Below the pieces are notes generated by a model, which was not told the origin of the DNA, made no database searches, and saw nothing but the letters and a program-made list of their open reading frames with translations. A stretch of 64,000 nt of DNA, taken from Panorpa germanica (Eukaryota; Arthropoda; Insecta; Mecoptera; Panorpidae). A program made the translations under genes and the position numbers. Of this stretch, positions 1 to 12,971 are shown piece by piece (position 1 is the stretch's first letter; each line of letters opens with the position of its first letter). The DNA lies in the NCBI GenBank assembly GCA_963678705.1, contig OY783222.1, positions 1,984,001 to 2,048,000 on the forward strand, written 5' to 3'.

Positions 1-541
1 AAGAATACTTTGTGAAATTTTCATAAATAAATATCAAGAAATGAGGCATTGACAGCGAATCTCCGCTGACGTCACAAAAAAAAGTAACATTGCAGTGCCA
101 CTCATAACTCATCACTGGATTTTCTGAAATCGAAAAACCAAAATGATTTCATTAGTTGATAAGTTTCTGCAGGTAACCCTGTCGAGTTTTTTCTCTTTTA
201 TTGATTTTTCAATTTTTTAAAGCACATAGAAGTCAAAATACCGATTTTTCATGAAAAAAATCAGAAACTTTGTTATTTTAAAATACGTTAAAATTAAAAA
301 AAATACTCGATAGCGTTTTCTCGGCATTTATGTATAAGGAAAGAGTTTGCAAAATTGTAAAAGCTAGAGATGGCACCGGCTCTGAAAAACCTAAGTGTGA
401 GAAAACGCGTTTAAAAGTTTCAAAGTAACACGAAACCAGACCAGAGAGACTTAAAACTCTATATCTCCGACAGTTTTACTCCAATCGACTTCAAATTTTC
501 ACACAATAAAGTTAATATGTTGTACAATAATATAAATAAAT
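1..541 (+). repeat. Dispersed repeat family A, copy 1 (cut by the window start)
   Basis: The segment shares long stretches with 36411-36880, 51228-51805 and 54617-55322 (opposite orientation) and with 60995-61402 (same orientation). Shared landmarks, in order, are a block around GCCACTCATAACTCATCACT (near 100), the poly-T/poly-A middle, and the block CTATATCTCCGACAGTTTTA (near 460) followed by CCAATCGACTTCAAATTTT. No transposase is visible. It is probably a non-autonomous DNA transposon, but I cannot assign a superfamily. The left end lies outside the window. Confidence 0.75.
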
Positions 542-1800
542 AAGGGAGAGTAAATAAAAGACACAAACAAACGAAGACGACGATCAAACTGAAAGGAAAC
601 AATAAAATGAATTCGATTTTCAAATCACGCGCGTAATGTCAACAAAAAAAAGTTCTTACAGTTCTCTGACGTATAGGAATATAACACAATAGCTCTAAAA
701 CATTTTGCAATAATTATCACGCACAAATATTTAATACCTCAATAATAAATTTATATAACTTAAAAATTAAAAAGTGTTAAAATCGAAAGTGTAAGAAACG
801 AAATTTCTTATCAAGTATTAAAAGCAAAGTGTTATACACCGAAAGCTAAACTGTCCGACATGTTTTCAGACGAAATCTTGTCTGCAAGTTAATATCAGAA
901 CACATCACTCAATAAGTGCATAGAATGGTATATAGATGGCAGCACTAATAACAAATCCTTATGATTTTTAGATAGTACCAACCTTCAAGCGATATGTGTC
1001 AAAATTTCATGACATTCCAACCTCTAGTTTACGAATTACAGTGGTTTTAATGACGCATTGCTTTTCAAGATCGACATCGATGTATTTACACCTCTGCACA
1101 ATTTATCCTGATGACGTAAAAGACATCATACTAGACATACGCAATATTTTGAGGTTATTAACAAAGTTTCAGTAAAAATCTGACACTGATATTAACCACA
1201 AGATTAACAGCTTCCTCTAAAACATGTTAACGACTTATTTCTTCTATCAAATTATTCACAACCAACAAAATCTATCTACAAAATATATTTACCGTTTAAA
1301 TGATATAAAATAAGTAAGGTTATGTATGTATTGGTGTCACTGCTGATCTTATGCACGGAATTATTTGGGAGAGGACCACGGCACAGCATGTTATACAGGT
1401 TTGGAGTTGACTTTCTTCCTGCTTAACTAAACCAGGTACTAGTAGTATAAATAAATAAGAATAAAGCTGATATGTAGAGACCCGCAAAATCGATTAGATA
1501 TGCAAATTTAGTTTGGTATTTCGTAATTAGCTGATGCCCCGCAGAATTTATTAATGCATTTGCATATGTATGTATACAATATATACATATAGAACCAGTG
1601 CCGCACTAGTGATAGCTTATGTATAATGTCAACTACTTAAATAAGCGGACCCCAGTATATTAATTAAATTATTTTATTCAATGTGAATATGAATACTAAT
1701 TAAAATAAAAGTTGCAGAACGTTTAAAATCCTTTTAAATGATAAATGATTTATTTATATTCTATAATAGGTTTTAGAAATATAAGCAAAATTGTAAAAAC
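542..1800. other. Gene-free stretch
   Basis: AT-rich sequence in which I see no open frame, RNA gene or repeat shared with the rest of the window. Confidence 0.5.
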
Positions 1801-1805
1801 GTTTA

Positions 1806-2032
1806 TGAGTTGAAACCGCAAAAACTTATTTTTTCAGTTCCAACTCATTAAAAGTCAGTGGAAGAAAGCTTAAAATGTAGATACGTTATTCATCTAACTA
1901 ATTGCAGCTTTAGATTTTGATTCGCGTTTATAGTTACTTACATAAAACGATTTAAACATAAAAAAAACATGTTTTTTTGATAATATTTAACCTGCTGTAT
2001 CGCCATCTATATTTCGCGAGTCAAAAATACAA
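1806..2032 (-). repeat. Partial copy of the long-TIR TTAA element (family D)
   Basis: This stretch matches most of the element at 49157-49639: the block TTCCAACTCATTAAAAGTCA, the AAGCTTAAAATGTAGATACG block, and the end 'CCTGCTGTATCGCCATCTATATTTCGCGAG'-type sequence. It lacks the outer TTAAGGTGAAACGATACTTG terminus, so it is a truncated copy. Confidence 0.7.
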
Positions 2033-3410
2033 TTAAATTTCTATTTGGAGTTTTGTAATTTTTTGTTTAATATGTAATATACAAATTAATGAGTTGTGGT
2101 GAGCCCCCTTCACTGATTCGCCCCTGTTGATGTCTGTAAATTTGATACATCATACATATATTATTTATTATGTATATAAGAATATAATTACCATTCAAAT
2201 AGTACGGATTACACATTTCAGTATAATAACATATTAGCCTAATTTTTATAATAATGACTTACATATTATAAAGGCTACGATATAGAAATACAGTAGACTT
2301 ACTATAACGCGAGTTGCAATAGTGCGAGTTCATGTAACGCGTCAAAAATATTACAAACTAATTTTCAATATTTTGAAGGAACATGTTATTATGCAGTCTA
2401 CTAGTTTTAATTTTAAATGTATTTATTTATACGAGTATTTATATCTTTATTTTTCCTAAGGCGAAAAAGAAATGTTACTTGGACAAATAAAATAGGATAC
2501 TGAATTATTATGTTCTAAGTTTTAGTAAGTTTATAGTCTTGCATACTTTATAAAACTAAAAATAAAATTAAATCAGAAACTCAAGACAGTTTTATCCACC
2601 CTTCTACATACCACCCTACTGTCTCACAATTATTCTTGCAATTTAATATATTGGGTTTATCAACAAGGGCGATCATTTTAAATTAACAGAAAAACTAAAT
2701 ATTTGTATGAAAAATGGTGGTATTTTTATTTTAATCTGAGGGGTAGCAATGGAACGCAATATCTGCCAAATATCACCGCAATGTATAAAAAACGTATAAA
2801 GTAAAAAATGGTGCGAAATTTAAAATGACCTCTCTTGTTGAACGACAATTAATTTCTTCTATAACATAGTGAAAATCAGCAGTGAGAATTATTCATTTTC
2901 CATTTAATTTTAATAGGATCGACTGTGTATTAATAATATGTATAAAGCGAGCTACTAGAAATAATTAGAAACAATATACTACACTTAACAACAATATATA
3001 TATCTAATAAACAATGGTTGTTAAGATTTTCATACAAGTAAAACACTAGACTTTCAATTTTTGCATTGTTAGATTTTTAAATGCACATTTAAATGAATAC
3101 TGCCTGTTATTCTACGAGTAATTACTACTTGACGGCAATTGACAATTCAACACGTTATGAATCCTGTGTTTAACAAGTTTTGAAATTACTGCTTTTCTTA
3201 ATTATAACATAAATTTAATTAGCGTAATGTTATACATACCTTATTACCAGTAATTAATCTAACAATGAATTAAAACCTGTGATACTCAAACCTAACTGTT
3301 TTTATTTTAAGTTTGTCTAAGATTTAACATAGAGAGGTTTTAAAAATCACACAATTATACAATTTTGTCATTCGTATTAAATAAAATTACAGTTTACCAT
3401 GAGAATTTGT
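2033..3410. other. Gene-free stretch
   Basis: No supported gene. A short segment near 2290-2345 (ACTATAACGCGAGT ... AACGCGTCAAAAAT) resembles the end of a pogo/Tigger-type element, but only one end is visible, so it is not called. Confidence 0.45.
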
Positions 3411-3772
3411 TCAATTTTTTTAATAACTACTTATATGTTAGGAGATATTACCAATTAAAAAAGTCATTTTGTCCCTTTATTTATTAAAGGAATTCAACAG
3501 TTTAGAATATTCCAAGATATGTGACATCACGATCGCTAAGTTGCTATCTCTTTTATACAACTCTTCTCCATTGAAAAAATAACTGACCTACCCTTAATAG
3601 TACAGACATGTTACGTCATAAATATGGCCGACATTTCTAGCACTAAAACTACAATTCGAATTTTGAATTGCTATATCTCCGTCATTATTTATATATTTAT
3701 TAAAATAAAAACGCCAATTTATAAATAATTTATTAACATCAATTTCAATCAACGATTGAAAAATCGACCCGA
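3411..3772 (+). repeat. Repeat family B, truncated copy
   Basis: Homologous to 8101-8672 (reverse), 12972-13582 and 31771-32391. Shared blocks are AATAACTACTTATATGTTAG, AAAAAAGTCATTTTGTCCCT, the TATGGCCGACATTTCTAGC block, and the ending ATCAACGATTGAAAAATCGA. The left terminal part (GGGCTTGTGTCC) is missing. Confidence 0.75.
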
Positions 3773-4254
3773 ATAATTTTAAGTAATTATAACCTAAAAA
3801 CTAAAAATAAAAATTTCTTACTTATATAAAGTTTATCACAAAAATTCGTTCACAATAATTAAATCACTCACTGAAAATTATAAAAACAAACAATTTAATC
3901 TGCTTTAATTGTGGACCACAACCAACCAGTTCACATAACAAACGGTTTACAAATGCCGGGTTAATTAATCAAGTGATCAAGTGAAAACTCACGAAATACG
4001 ATTATAAGAAATAAATCGGCACTCTCTTGTCAGTACGATACAAACTAGTTTAAATCTTAATGGTATTTGCCTTATTACCACTCTCGCTGTTTTGTTGTTC
4101 AGATGTTTGGAGGCAAGTTCCTTGATCTACCGTACAAACAGTTTCTAATTTCCTCATTAACTTCTGTTAATATCATCATAGTCAAAGGGCACTTTAGAAG
4201 AATTCCATTTCTATTATTAGATATTTAGAAACATTAAATATTCAAAATATAAGG

Positions 4255-4551
4255 TAATTGAATACGATGAGACGACACAGTGGGCGAGAGCATTGATGCT
4301 TGACGCCGACTGCTGTGTCTTCAGGTTCGATCCCCGGACCAGGTATATATTTTCTGGGTTTGGTTATTATGAACTTATATTGATTATGGTCATACATAAT
4401 CGTACACTTATTAGGCAGTGGTGTAGCCCACATATATGAGGCCACGACACCATAAATACTGCCAACATTGAAGGAGGTCGTCGGTGATAGGACTCAGCAT
4501 CGGAAATAGGCCGACGTTAAATAAATTAAATATAAAAAAAAAAAAGAATAC
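4255..4551 (+). mobile_element. tRNA-derived SINE
   Basis: A pol III-like head contains an A-box-like GACACAGTGGGCGAGAGC and a good B box, GGTTCGATCCCCGG, about 50 bp later. A tRNA-unrelated body follows and a homopolymeric A tail ends it near 4539-4549. This is the expected order for a SINE. A decayed piece of the same body (CATACATAATC ... GTGTAGC ... CATATATGAG) recurs near 34895-34958. Confidence 0.75.
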
Positions 4552-5030
4552 GATGACTAGAGATGTAACTAATGTATGATTTCCTACTTTTCGACTATTG
4601 ACTTTTTAAATATGGCGCCAAAAGTAAGCAATTACAATCTTATATTTTGATCATTTAGTTACTAAATGCTTTACTTTGAATATAATATCAATCCTATCAT
4701 TTGTGTTCTAAGTAAAGATATCAATTAAAGTAGTTTAGTGTAATTAAAATTTTGGTAATTTACTTAGCTCCATTGTGCGTTTAAAAAGTTGAAAGTTTAT
4801 TTTGGTTATTATATAATTGTTATTTTATATTGCAAGTTCAAGTAGTAACTAAAATAAAAATATTGTAAACCGAATCAGTTGCATTGTTATTTTAGAAATT
4901 ATTTTCACTTTTCTTTGCCAAATACATTCGCATAATCTATTGCGAATGCGAATATTCGTTACATCTCTAACGAGGACTAACACATACGATGATGGGCATA
5001 ACACATATTGGTATTATCTTATTATAATCT
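4552..5030. other. Gene-free stretch
   Basis: AT-rich, with no supported gene or recognisable repeat. Confidence 0.4.
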
Positions 5031-5059
5031 ATCACCTAAGATAGGGGTAGTTCGAAATG

Positions 5060-5560
5060 GTAAAAGGAAAGGTACTATGAAAGAAGAAGAATATCAGTGA
5101 AGGAGGCAGAAAAGCTAAGAAAGAATAGGATGGTGATGCAGAGCTTTCTAAAGGTAAGCGATATAGAAGTACAGCAGCAGGAAGGATAAAGAAAAAGGAC
5201 AAAGCGAAGTACAATGCAAGATACAGACAGTTCTGGGCGAGGAAGATGCCAAAGTACCTTAAAAACAGAGGAAGTAATGAAACGAGAATGATCGCAAGGT
5301 TAAGACTAGGAAAGGAAGAAAGAGGACTAAGATATTAAGGAAAAGAGGACGAAAGAACATACGGATTATGTGGGAAGGAGAAGGAAAAATTGGAGTAACT
5401 TTCGGGAGAAGGTGGAAATTTGATTAAGCCTGGAGGAGATATTGGCAAAGGAAAAGAATAGATGGCAGAACTATTGGAGAAATTGGTTTAAGCCTGCAGG
5501 AGATATTGACAGAAGAAGAAGACAAAGGAAGAGGATAAATGGCGGAAGCAATTGAATTAC
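5060..5560 (+). mobile_element. Degraded non-LTR retrotransposon, C-terminal fragment
   Basis: The plus strand reads YNARYRQFWARKMPKYLK, then MIARLRLGKEERGLRY, and after a stop CGKEKEKLE. This matches the reverse-transcriptase tail seen in many insect R1/jockey-like elements, where an Arg-rich '(R)xRxGNExxGxRYW' is followed by a CxxC zinc knuckle and 'EHI/EHV'. The frame is broken by stops. No reverse-transcriptase core or 5' end is present, so this is a dead 3' fragment. Confidence 0.65.
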
Positions 5561-6440
5561 GTAATTTTCGGGAAATTACCCGCGGACTATAATTCTTTCA
5601 GTTGTACTATTTACTCCGTGTTTATAAATTGTCACTCATTATACCGCACTTTTAACTGTACAGCAGACGCTGTGGTTTGAGACAGGTGTCGGAGGCGACG
5701 GAGGTAAAGAACAGCGGGACGCACGCAAGAAAAAAGATTACAAATATTGTTTTGCGTGTTTTATTGTTGTATTTATCAGCCTTAGAACATTTATTAGAAA
5801 TCTACGGCCATCTTTTGTAATTACTTTTATATTTATACCAGTACTTGATGTGCATGAAATATACAAATCTTTAATTAAGTGTAAATTCTCTTTGATATAA
5901 TAGATCCTAGTTGCAAGCTTCACTCTACAGGACGATATTTATTTATTCTGTTATTGATAATAAACATCAGACAAATAGGAGTAGGTAAGTTGATCACTTA
6001 CCTTTAAAATCACGTTTATAATTAATTTAAGCCGTTTTAATTTAAATGAGAAAGTTGTACACAAATACAATCTTTACCATATGTCTTGGCTATATTTCTT
6101 TTTCAACTTTTTACTATTAATTTGTCATTAAGATAAAAATTTAATTAATATTCTAGTGCTAGTTTATTTTATTGGCAGTTAAAGCTGAAGAAAGGTAATT
6201 AAGACAATTCGGAAACCGCTCAAATCGAATTAATTTAAGAAAGGATTAAGATTCCCATATTTTGGGTTAAAAGTCAAGTTTTCTCTACATTTATCAAGCT
6301 TGGATAGTATTAAAATTTCAAATGTACTTATTTTCAATTAAATGAAGAAACGTAATCCTAAACAGGACTTCCTTAAGACACATAAAGCGACATTTTTAGG
6401 GAAAAAATCATGATTTGAGACATGAAAATACGTAGAGCGG
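5561..6440. other. Gene-free stretch
   Basis: No supported gene; AT-rich spacer between two retrotransposon fragments. Confidence 0.4.
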
Positions 6441-6444
6441 TGCA

Positions 6445-6941
6445 AATAGAGGACGTACACTGAATTAACACTGGATAGAATAGATTCTATTGATATTCTA
6501 CATGAGAAGGATTCCCAGATTTAGATTGGGAAACGAGGAGAAAGGAAACAGATACTGGACAAATAGCGAGGGAAGAATGTGTAGGGTGTGCGGAACGGAG
6601 ATAGAAATATTGGAGCACATTAAGTTTTCATGTGAGAAAAAGGTAATAAGCGAAAAGAATATAGTGAATATAGTATAGCGGAGATAGAGAAAAGAAACGA
6701 GGAAAGAGAAAGAATGGCAGAGTAGAAACAGGAGAGAGAGTAGCAGGAGAATCGAAGCAATAGCAGTAGCAGTATTGTTTTTGTTTTTATAAAGATAATT
6801 ATTATTTTTTTAGTATGGAAGAAGTGAGAATGTTTAAATTTAATAAGAATCAAAATTGAATTAAGCACAATGACATGTAAATAAATGTGTTAAGGCACAA
6901 GAATGCTAGAACATTAAAAATAAAATTAAAAAAAAAAAGAA
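6445..6941 (+). mobile_element. Second non-LTR retrotransposon 3' end with A-rich tail
   Basis: A plus-strand frame gives RIPRFRLGNEEKGNRYW, then GRMCRVCGTEIEILEHIKF. This is the same C-terminal family as the fragment at 5.06-5.56 kb but better preserved: the Arg-rich GNE..YW motif, CxxC and the conserved EHI are all present. It is followed by a purine-rich 3' region and an A-rich tail at 6926-6940. It is 5' truncated like a typical non-LTR insertion. Confidence 0.7.
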
Positions 6942-8100
6942 TCTACAAATATTTGCATTAGAAAATGGCAAAGCGTATATAAATGAAACGAGGAAGAACC
7001 AAGTCACTCTAAAACGCAATATGCGAAGAAGGCATACGAGTAAACAAAACGATGCCGCTTGCATACAACTTTCCCTCGCTTCCCACCTCTCCTACGGTTC
7101 ATTCATAAAACAGAATTCGTTGACTGCTATCCGTGATGAACAGTAGAACCATTAGAGTTAATTTCCTGTTCACTCACTTAATTGTAAGTACTGGAATCCG
7201 TTTCTCGTTGTTCTGCTTCTCAGATATTTCCAACGATTTTCGTGTCACACGATTTATGTGGTTAAACGTCTTAGCAAGCGTAAACAATTATCTTTTATAG
7301 CTGTTAAATTTCAAAAAGATATAACGTTCAAATTTACGTTATTCAATTTACGTTTCAGTAGAAATATATTTTTAAAAAACTGTCCCTAGAAGCAGTATTG
7401 CAACTGGTTTTAAATTTATATAAGGCAATATTTATTTCATGTCAAACATGCTTCACCCTCCATTATTGCGAAATATTTTGCGCCTGATATATAGTCTTAA
7501 CTAATAACACAATTATCCTTATATTCAAGTGTTATATAATTCTTACAATGTTTTCGAAATTCTAATCAATATATGTAACTTCCGCTTATAATATAATTAT
7601 AATAATAAGTTTTTTTATTACGTAATTGTTGAATTCAAAACAGTTCTTGAATAACTAAATCGATTGCAAGATATAATTCAAAACTTTTACTTAAAAGCCT
7701 GCAAAGTCATTTAAATCTAATTATAATTATTACACTTTATAATTATAAGATTAACAAATATTAAATGAAGCAGATATCGAGATAAATTGCCTTACGGCTT
7801 TTTATATAGGCATCAGACTTATAATTGATACTTAATTTCTTATTAAGTTACTTAAACCAGAAACCTATAATTTGTAAATTTCATTCTTAGAATCCCGTGC
7901 CCCAGTAAGTATTACATAACCTTTGCGGAATAAGTTACGCCTTGCATTTGACATTTCATCAAACTCTAATGATGAAATAACATCTGTATTGACTGCCACC
8001 CACGATTCAATGACCTGAAGGGTGTCCTAATTGGAGCTGGACTTTTGAATTGCGCGCCATTTCGAAATGTCAAATGTAGATCAGTCATATCTTTTACAAT
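6942..8100. other. Gene-free stretch
   Basis: No supported gene or shared repeat. Confidence 0.4.
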
Positions 8101-8672
8101 GGGCTTGTGTTCTCATTTTTTAGTGGTCGATTTTTCAATTGTTGATTGAAATTGATGTTAATAAATGTGTATTGGCGTGTCTATTTTATTAAATTTCTAA
8201 ATATAGACGAATTAAAAATTTGAGTTGTAGTTTTAGCGCTAGAAATGATTGACCATATTTGTATGACGTTAAATGCATTTTAACGTCAGTTATTTGTTGA
8301 GTAGATCAGTGCTGTGGTAATGTTTTGTAGCTATTGATAGTCGAAATATCAAGTCAAGTCAAAGAATAATAAGTTTTTCTTTTATTTAACCCTGCTAAGG
8401 CTGACATAATATTGAAATTTTATTGTTCCTTGAAATAGATGTAAATAATATGTGATATTTTGATATATAAATACATATAGCAGAGATTTATGAGTTGTAA
8501 GGTTGGCAGCGGTTGTGATGTCACATGCATTTGGAATAATTAATTTTAATTGTTAACATCTCTAAACATATAAGGAGTTATTAAAAAATAATTGAACATT
8601 TGAGGTTCTAGTAACCCACTTTATCAATATATAGTACACTTTTATAGAAATTAAGACATAGGACACAAGTCC
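8101..8672 (-). mobile_element. Repeat family B, copy with both ends (reverse orientation)
   Basis: The copy is bounded by GGGCTTGTGT at the left and GGACACAAGTCC at the right, which are inverted relative to each other, as in the copy at 12972-13582. Internal order is reversed relative to that copy. It is a MITE-like element of about 570 bp with no coding capacity. Confidence 0.75.
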
Positions 8673-8938
8673 TTTATAAACTTTTATCCTCTTAATTATT
8701 AAAAGGTCAAGATTGTGAATTGAATTAAAATAATTAAGTATTTGAGGTATGGAGTCATCCATAAATTATGTGGCTTGGTTAGAGGTGCTACATGGTCAGG
8801 GGGGAGGTACGTAATTTTCTTCATTTATCTTATTTGGTACAATGCATTTTTTTAAAGAAATAACGTTTTTTCTTGGCTTTATTGTATACTATTCTTTATT
8901 TGTATCCGTAAAAGAACTATGTTCAATTCAGTAAGAGA

Positions 8939-8953
8939 GGGGGGGGGGGGGGG
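8939..8953. repeat. Poly-G run (15 G)
   Basis: An uninterrupted G tract in strongly AT-rich DNA. Similar tracts occur at 51228-51238 and 54617-54630, where they abut repeat family A. No family A sequence follows this one. Confidence 0.9.
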
Positions 8954-9433
8954 TATGTTTCATGATAAAAGCTATGGAAGACCATATTTCAAAGTGAAAG
9001 ATACGGTCAAAAGAGGCCGACAATCCAGTTAAAATTAACAAGCAGAAAAAATAGAGACATGGCTAAAAATAAAGCGACAAAACAGATCTTAAAATTTTAA
9101 ATAGCTATATCTCCATTAAATTTTCCATATTAAAAAAAAGCGAATAGATTTAAAATTCAACTTTAAAAAGTTTGTTCACAAGCTTATTATAAATAAGTAT
9201 ACAAACGGGACAGTCATTTTGGAAATTGATTTTATAACTGTCACCGATAATAATTACTATTGTTTTACTTTTATTTAACAAATGAAGTCATTTTACGTTA
9301 TTTAATCGTAACTGATTTTTTTGATTCAAGTAATCAAGTTAACACACATTATACATGCTTTAAATTGGTATTAAACGCTGAGTCAAATATCGAGGCAGTA
9401 TAAAAAAAAAGCGACGAAAATTTGATTAAGTAA

Positions 9434-10115
9434 GGCCTGTCTCAGTATGGGACCGTATTTAAGCGAATTTCTGCCGGACGTATACGGGCTACTACGCTTT
9501 ACCTATCGGAACCATGTAAATGTAATGAGATCGCTCTGGAGCTCTCAGACTGCACGCTACAAAGCAGTCCGAATACGGGCGGCACTACCTCACACATTAG
9601 AAGCGTATAAAGGCGAATTTTATCCAAGCGTTACCACTACTACAACGATACCCTATATGAACCTTTGTAAATGCAAAAAGCCGCGTCAGACTGGAGGGGA
9701 TACCTAAGATCGCCTTTTGTTACGCTGCAATACGCGGTCAAATGAAATCTATCGGCGACATGGGTATGTCTGCATGCAATTTATGTTTGTATTTCAGTGA
9801 ATCATGGGCACGGATGCCCATACCAATAGGATAGAACTAAATTTAAATTCACGCCCACCAGAACTCAGATATATAATAAATGCTAAAGTCCCTTTAATAC
9901 CAGTAGTGTATCGATAAAAATTAAAGTTAAAAAAAAAGTTAAAGTTTGCTCTCATGATAAATTATATAAGTGTTAAAGAACTCCAATACACCCCCTAATA
10001 CACGACTACAGACATCTGTGCCACACATAGGCGGTTTGCTTTGTAGCTCATTCAAACCGCCGATTTACGTCCGAATACGCCGTCGCTTAAATACGGTCCC
10101 ATACTGATACAGGCC
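9434..10115. mobile_element. Harbinger-like MITE with TAA target duplication
   Basis: The left end GGCCTGTCTCAGTATGGGAC and the right end, read in reverse, GGCCTGTATCAGTATGGGAC form terminal inverted repeats that continue through CGTATTTAAGCG. Both ends are flanked by TAA (9431-9433 and 10116-10118). A 3-bp TWA duplication and GGCC-type ends are what PIF/Harbinger elements show. The 682-bp interior has one open frame (9447-9707, 86 aa) that I do not recognise and that is not a transposase. Confidence 0.8.
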
Positions 10116-10118
10116 TAA

Positions 10119-11658
10119 AGGTTACTGTTATTAGAAATGGTATTAACTTATCAAACAATTATTGTACAATAGAATCACTCATAAAAAATAAAGAAAACAT
10201 ATTACGTAAAACATTGGTACAATTTTACGTAAAAAAATAATCAACAAAAGAGAAATAAGTAGTTGGTCATGAAAGTAACAAATTAACAATGGATGATATG
10301 CATATCGTACCCGTTTCGTACACTTATCTTACCCACAGTACGAATAGACATTATTACGATGCGACAAATTGTTTATAGGGAAGTGAGTACGAATAAGTTA
10401 AGAAATATTAATATTTACAGCCTACAAATTATTTATCTTTTGTAACATCAGTAAAAATGAAAGTGCATACTACAATGTACACTTTCGCTTAATTCAAATC
10501 CAACATATGATGTGTTACACTTATTTTCACTTTGCTATTTATGTTCTATTTAATATTTTTATTGGTTTTAACATATTAATGTCATTATTAGCATACCAAC
10601 ATAAATACGAGCCGAGCATATTTCCGTTAACATTTCTTAACTCAACTACCTATAGACTTACTTTCCAGTTTTTTTTAATAGTCGTAATTAAAATATTGCA
10701 GACCAGTTTTATGTATAATGAAAGTGGTGCAGTTATTAAATATGTTATTTGTTTTTACCGATAATGGAAAATAAAAGTATTTATATGTTAAATTATAAAG
10801 CAAATATCTTTTTAAGAACTTCTGCATGCGAAATAAATTAAAAGGTAAAATATATGTTAGTGGTGACATCTGTTAATCTATTTCGAAACTAAAAATTAAT
10901 TTTCTTATTGATGAGTAGTGACATCTATAAATAGATAGAAAACTATTTCAAAAATACAAATTATGAATTTATTTAAAAAATATATTTTATGAGGTTATAT
11001 ATTTTTATATATTTTATGGAAGCTAAATATAAAAACAATATTGATTTAAGATTGTCATTAGTTAGCTCTCATCAAAATCTCCTAAAGCTTTAATAACTTA
11101 TAAACAATTGTTATCAATAAATAAAACAATACTGTAATGATTTTTTTGCTCATACCTTCTAATGCCACATTAGCAAATTCTCTTTGCTTAAAATTTTCTG
11201 GTGATTGTTGAACCTCTGGTGTAGGATAATTTCGCTACAAATTGCTGTAAAGTATTTCTTAACACGATCAATTCTTATAAACGTTTACGAATTGATTCTC
11301 CGTAGTTTCACTAACTTTTTAAAATTAACACCCCCTACAGTAAAACTGGTCTTGTTATTAACCCGGGTGAATTATTGTCCACTATAGAACCACTTTTAAT
11401 AACTCTTTTAATTGATGCACATTTTAATTAACCATTTTAAAATAATTATAAACTTTTAACTAAAGTTACGTGTTGTTCTTTCGTGTTAAAAACTAATTGA
11501 CAGACACAATATTTAAAATAATTAGTGTTGCCAGCTTGGTAAATAGAAAATGTCGCAGAATTTAAGCGCGAAACTTTTTATTTCAAAACAAATTGTCATA
11601 GTAAAACTATTTTTTTAAATAACATCTTAGAAAATATAACAAGTGTATAAAATTGAAA
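10119..11658. other. Gene-free stretch
   Basis: Small open frames occur (10507-10764, 11205-11387), but their composition is hydrophobic AT-rich noise with no recognisable domain and no splice-supported extension. I call no gene. Confidence 0.45.
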
Positions 11659-12828
11659 CTAATCGTCGAGGACGCTCATATCAATAGTGTGTATGTCAAT
11701 CTCAGACAGTCCCAATTCCGTTAAATTTTCAACACACTTTTCTGTAAAATCAAGAGGCCCATAACAAAATGCATACGTAATAGGTTCATCTGTAGCTGGA
11801 GGGAAGAACTGCATCAAATCAGCAATCTCTAAAAGACCAGTTGGTCCAGTCCAATCAGGGGTTGGTTTCTCCACTATTATGCTGTATTTCATTCGTGGAT
11901 CACTAGCGCTCAATTGATTTAACATTTCTATACAAAATGCATTGTTTTTCTCAGATATATACCACATAAAGTGAATGTATCTTACTTTGACAGTTTGTCT
12001 GTAAACAAGATAACGAACGACTCCCAATACTGCTGCTATTTCTATACCAACACCTAAAAGTAGCAGCCGGGTATGAGCTGCCAGGGTGGATAAATCAACA
12101 GTTTTTATAGGGTCTGACATGATAACTTGGTTACCAACTTCAAAGTATTTACTGATATGCATTGGATCGTCTTTTAGTTTTACAAGAAATACCAACGGCG
12201 TTGTGTTGTAATCCTTCATCATCTCATAAACTAACTCAAAATAAGGATTAATAGATCTTGAAAAGGGAAGAGGTGAATAATACTGAGAAATTCTGCTCTC
12301 ATCTGCTCTAGTACATGTCAATTTGCAGCTCATCCCAGGCGGAATGTGAAAATAAATGCTTTCCCTAGCTTTCAAACAAAGCAAATATTCATTTTTATAA
12401 ACCTTTATCTTCCTCGATATCTCATAAGTAATACATTTATTCTCCTTTAGTATTTTATTATGCATTGATCCATGACTATTCCAAATTCTTGAGACAACCT
12501 TCCGAAATGTTAACGAAATGAATCCGCTGTCTTCTTCAACCGTTACTTCCGGATTTAATACAATTACACCAGGTAGGGTTACAACTATTTCGAAAATTGT
12601 ACCGAAATAAGTAATATGTATCGTCAACAGACGACCGTCTTGGTCTAGCTTTACATAAACAAAAGGATTGGCATATTCTTGTGTGTTAAATTCAAAAACT
12701 ATGTGTTGCATTATTTCATACCAATTTAAAGATGGAGACTGAGCTGCACCTTTCCTGCGAAGACCTGCCTGACATGTGCAATATTTCTTTTGCAGATCTA
12801 GTGAACTTGTGTTCGACCTTCTTTGCAT
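11659..12828 (-). CDS. Cytochrome b5 reductase 4-like protein, paralog 1 (no b5 domain, intronless)
   Basis: A single-exon 389-aa protein. Residues about 35-125 form a CS/p23-like domain (NWYEIMQHIVFEFNTQEY onward). Residues about 130-385 follow the ferredoxin-reductase module of Ncb5or/CYB5R4 (FAD lobe, then NAD lobe). CYB5R4 proteins normally begin with a cytochrome b5 haem domain; this one starts after it, and none is encoded in the kilobase upstream. Key motifs are degenerate: the flavin RxYT/S motif reads QYYS (182-185), the GxGxxP pyridine-nucleotide loop reads GVGIEI (259-264), and the C-terminal CGPxxF reads YGPLDF with a preceding Cys. It may be a structural or regulatory relative rather than a reductase. 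It lies in tandem with its paralog at 13831-14955, same strand. I chose the first ATG of the open frame. Confidence 0.85.
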   Translation of the reverse strand: MQRRSNTSSLDLQKKYCTCQAGLRRKGAAQSPSLNWYEIMQHIVFEFNTQEYANPFVYVKLDQDGRLLTIHITYFGTIFEIVVTLPGVIVLNPEVTVEEDSGFISLTFRKVVSRIWNSHGSMHNKILKENKCITYEISRKIKVYKNEYLLCLKARESIYFHIPPGMSCKLTCTRADESRISQYYSPLPFSRSINPYFELVYEMMKDYNTTPLVFLVKLKDDPMHISKYFEVGNQVIMSDPIKTVDLSTLAAHTRLLLLGVGIEIAAVLGVVRYLVYRQTVKVRYIHFMWYISEKNNAFCIEMLNQLSASDPRMKYSIIVEKPTPDWTGPTGLLEIADLMQFFPPATDEPITYAFCYGPLDFTEKCVENLTELGLSEIDIHTIDMSVLDD

Positions 12829-12971
12829 CTTGACTTTTTGTATATATTTATATGGCTACAACTTTTAAAAATAAATCAAAAACTTATAAAATGAATTAGT
12901 TTGTAAATTGTGTAACAGACCTATTAAATATATTGTTGTAATTTTGTTTAAACAAAATAGAAAGGAAATGA

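Noticed and set aside
3900..4030. Possible tRNA or other small RNA gene
   Set aside because: No cloverleaf or internal promoter pair could be drawn here; the only B box seen in the left part belongs to the SINE at 4.26 kb.
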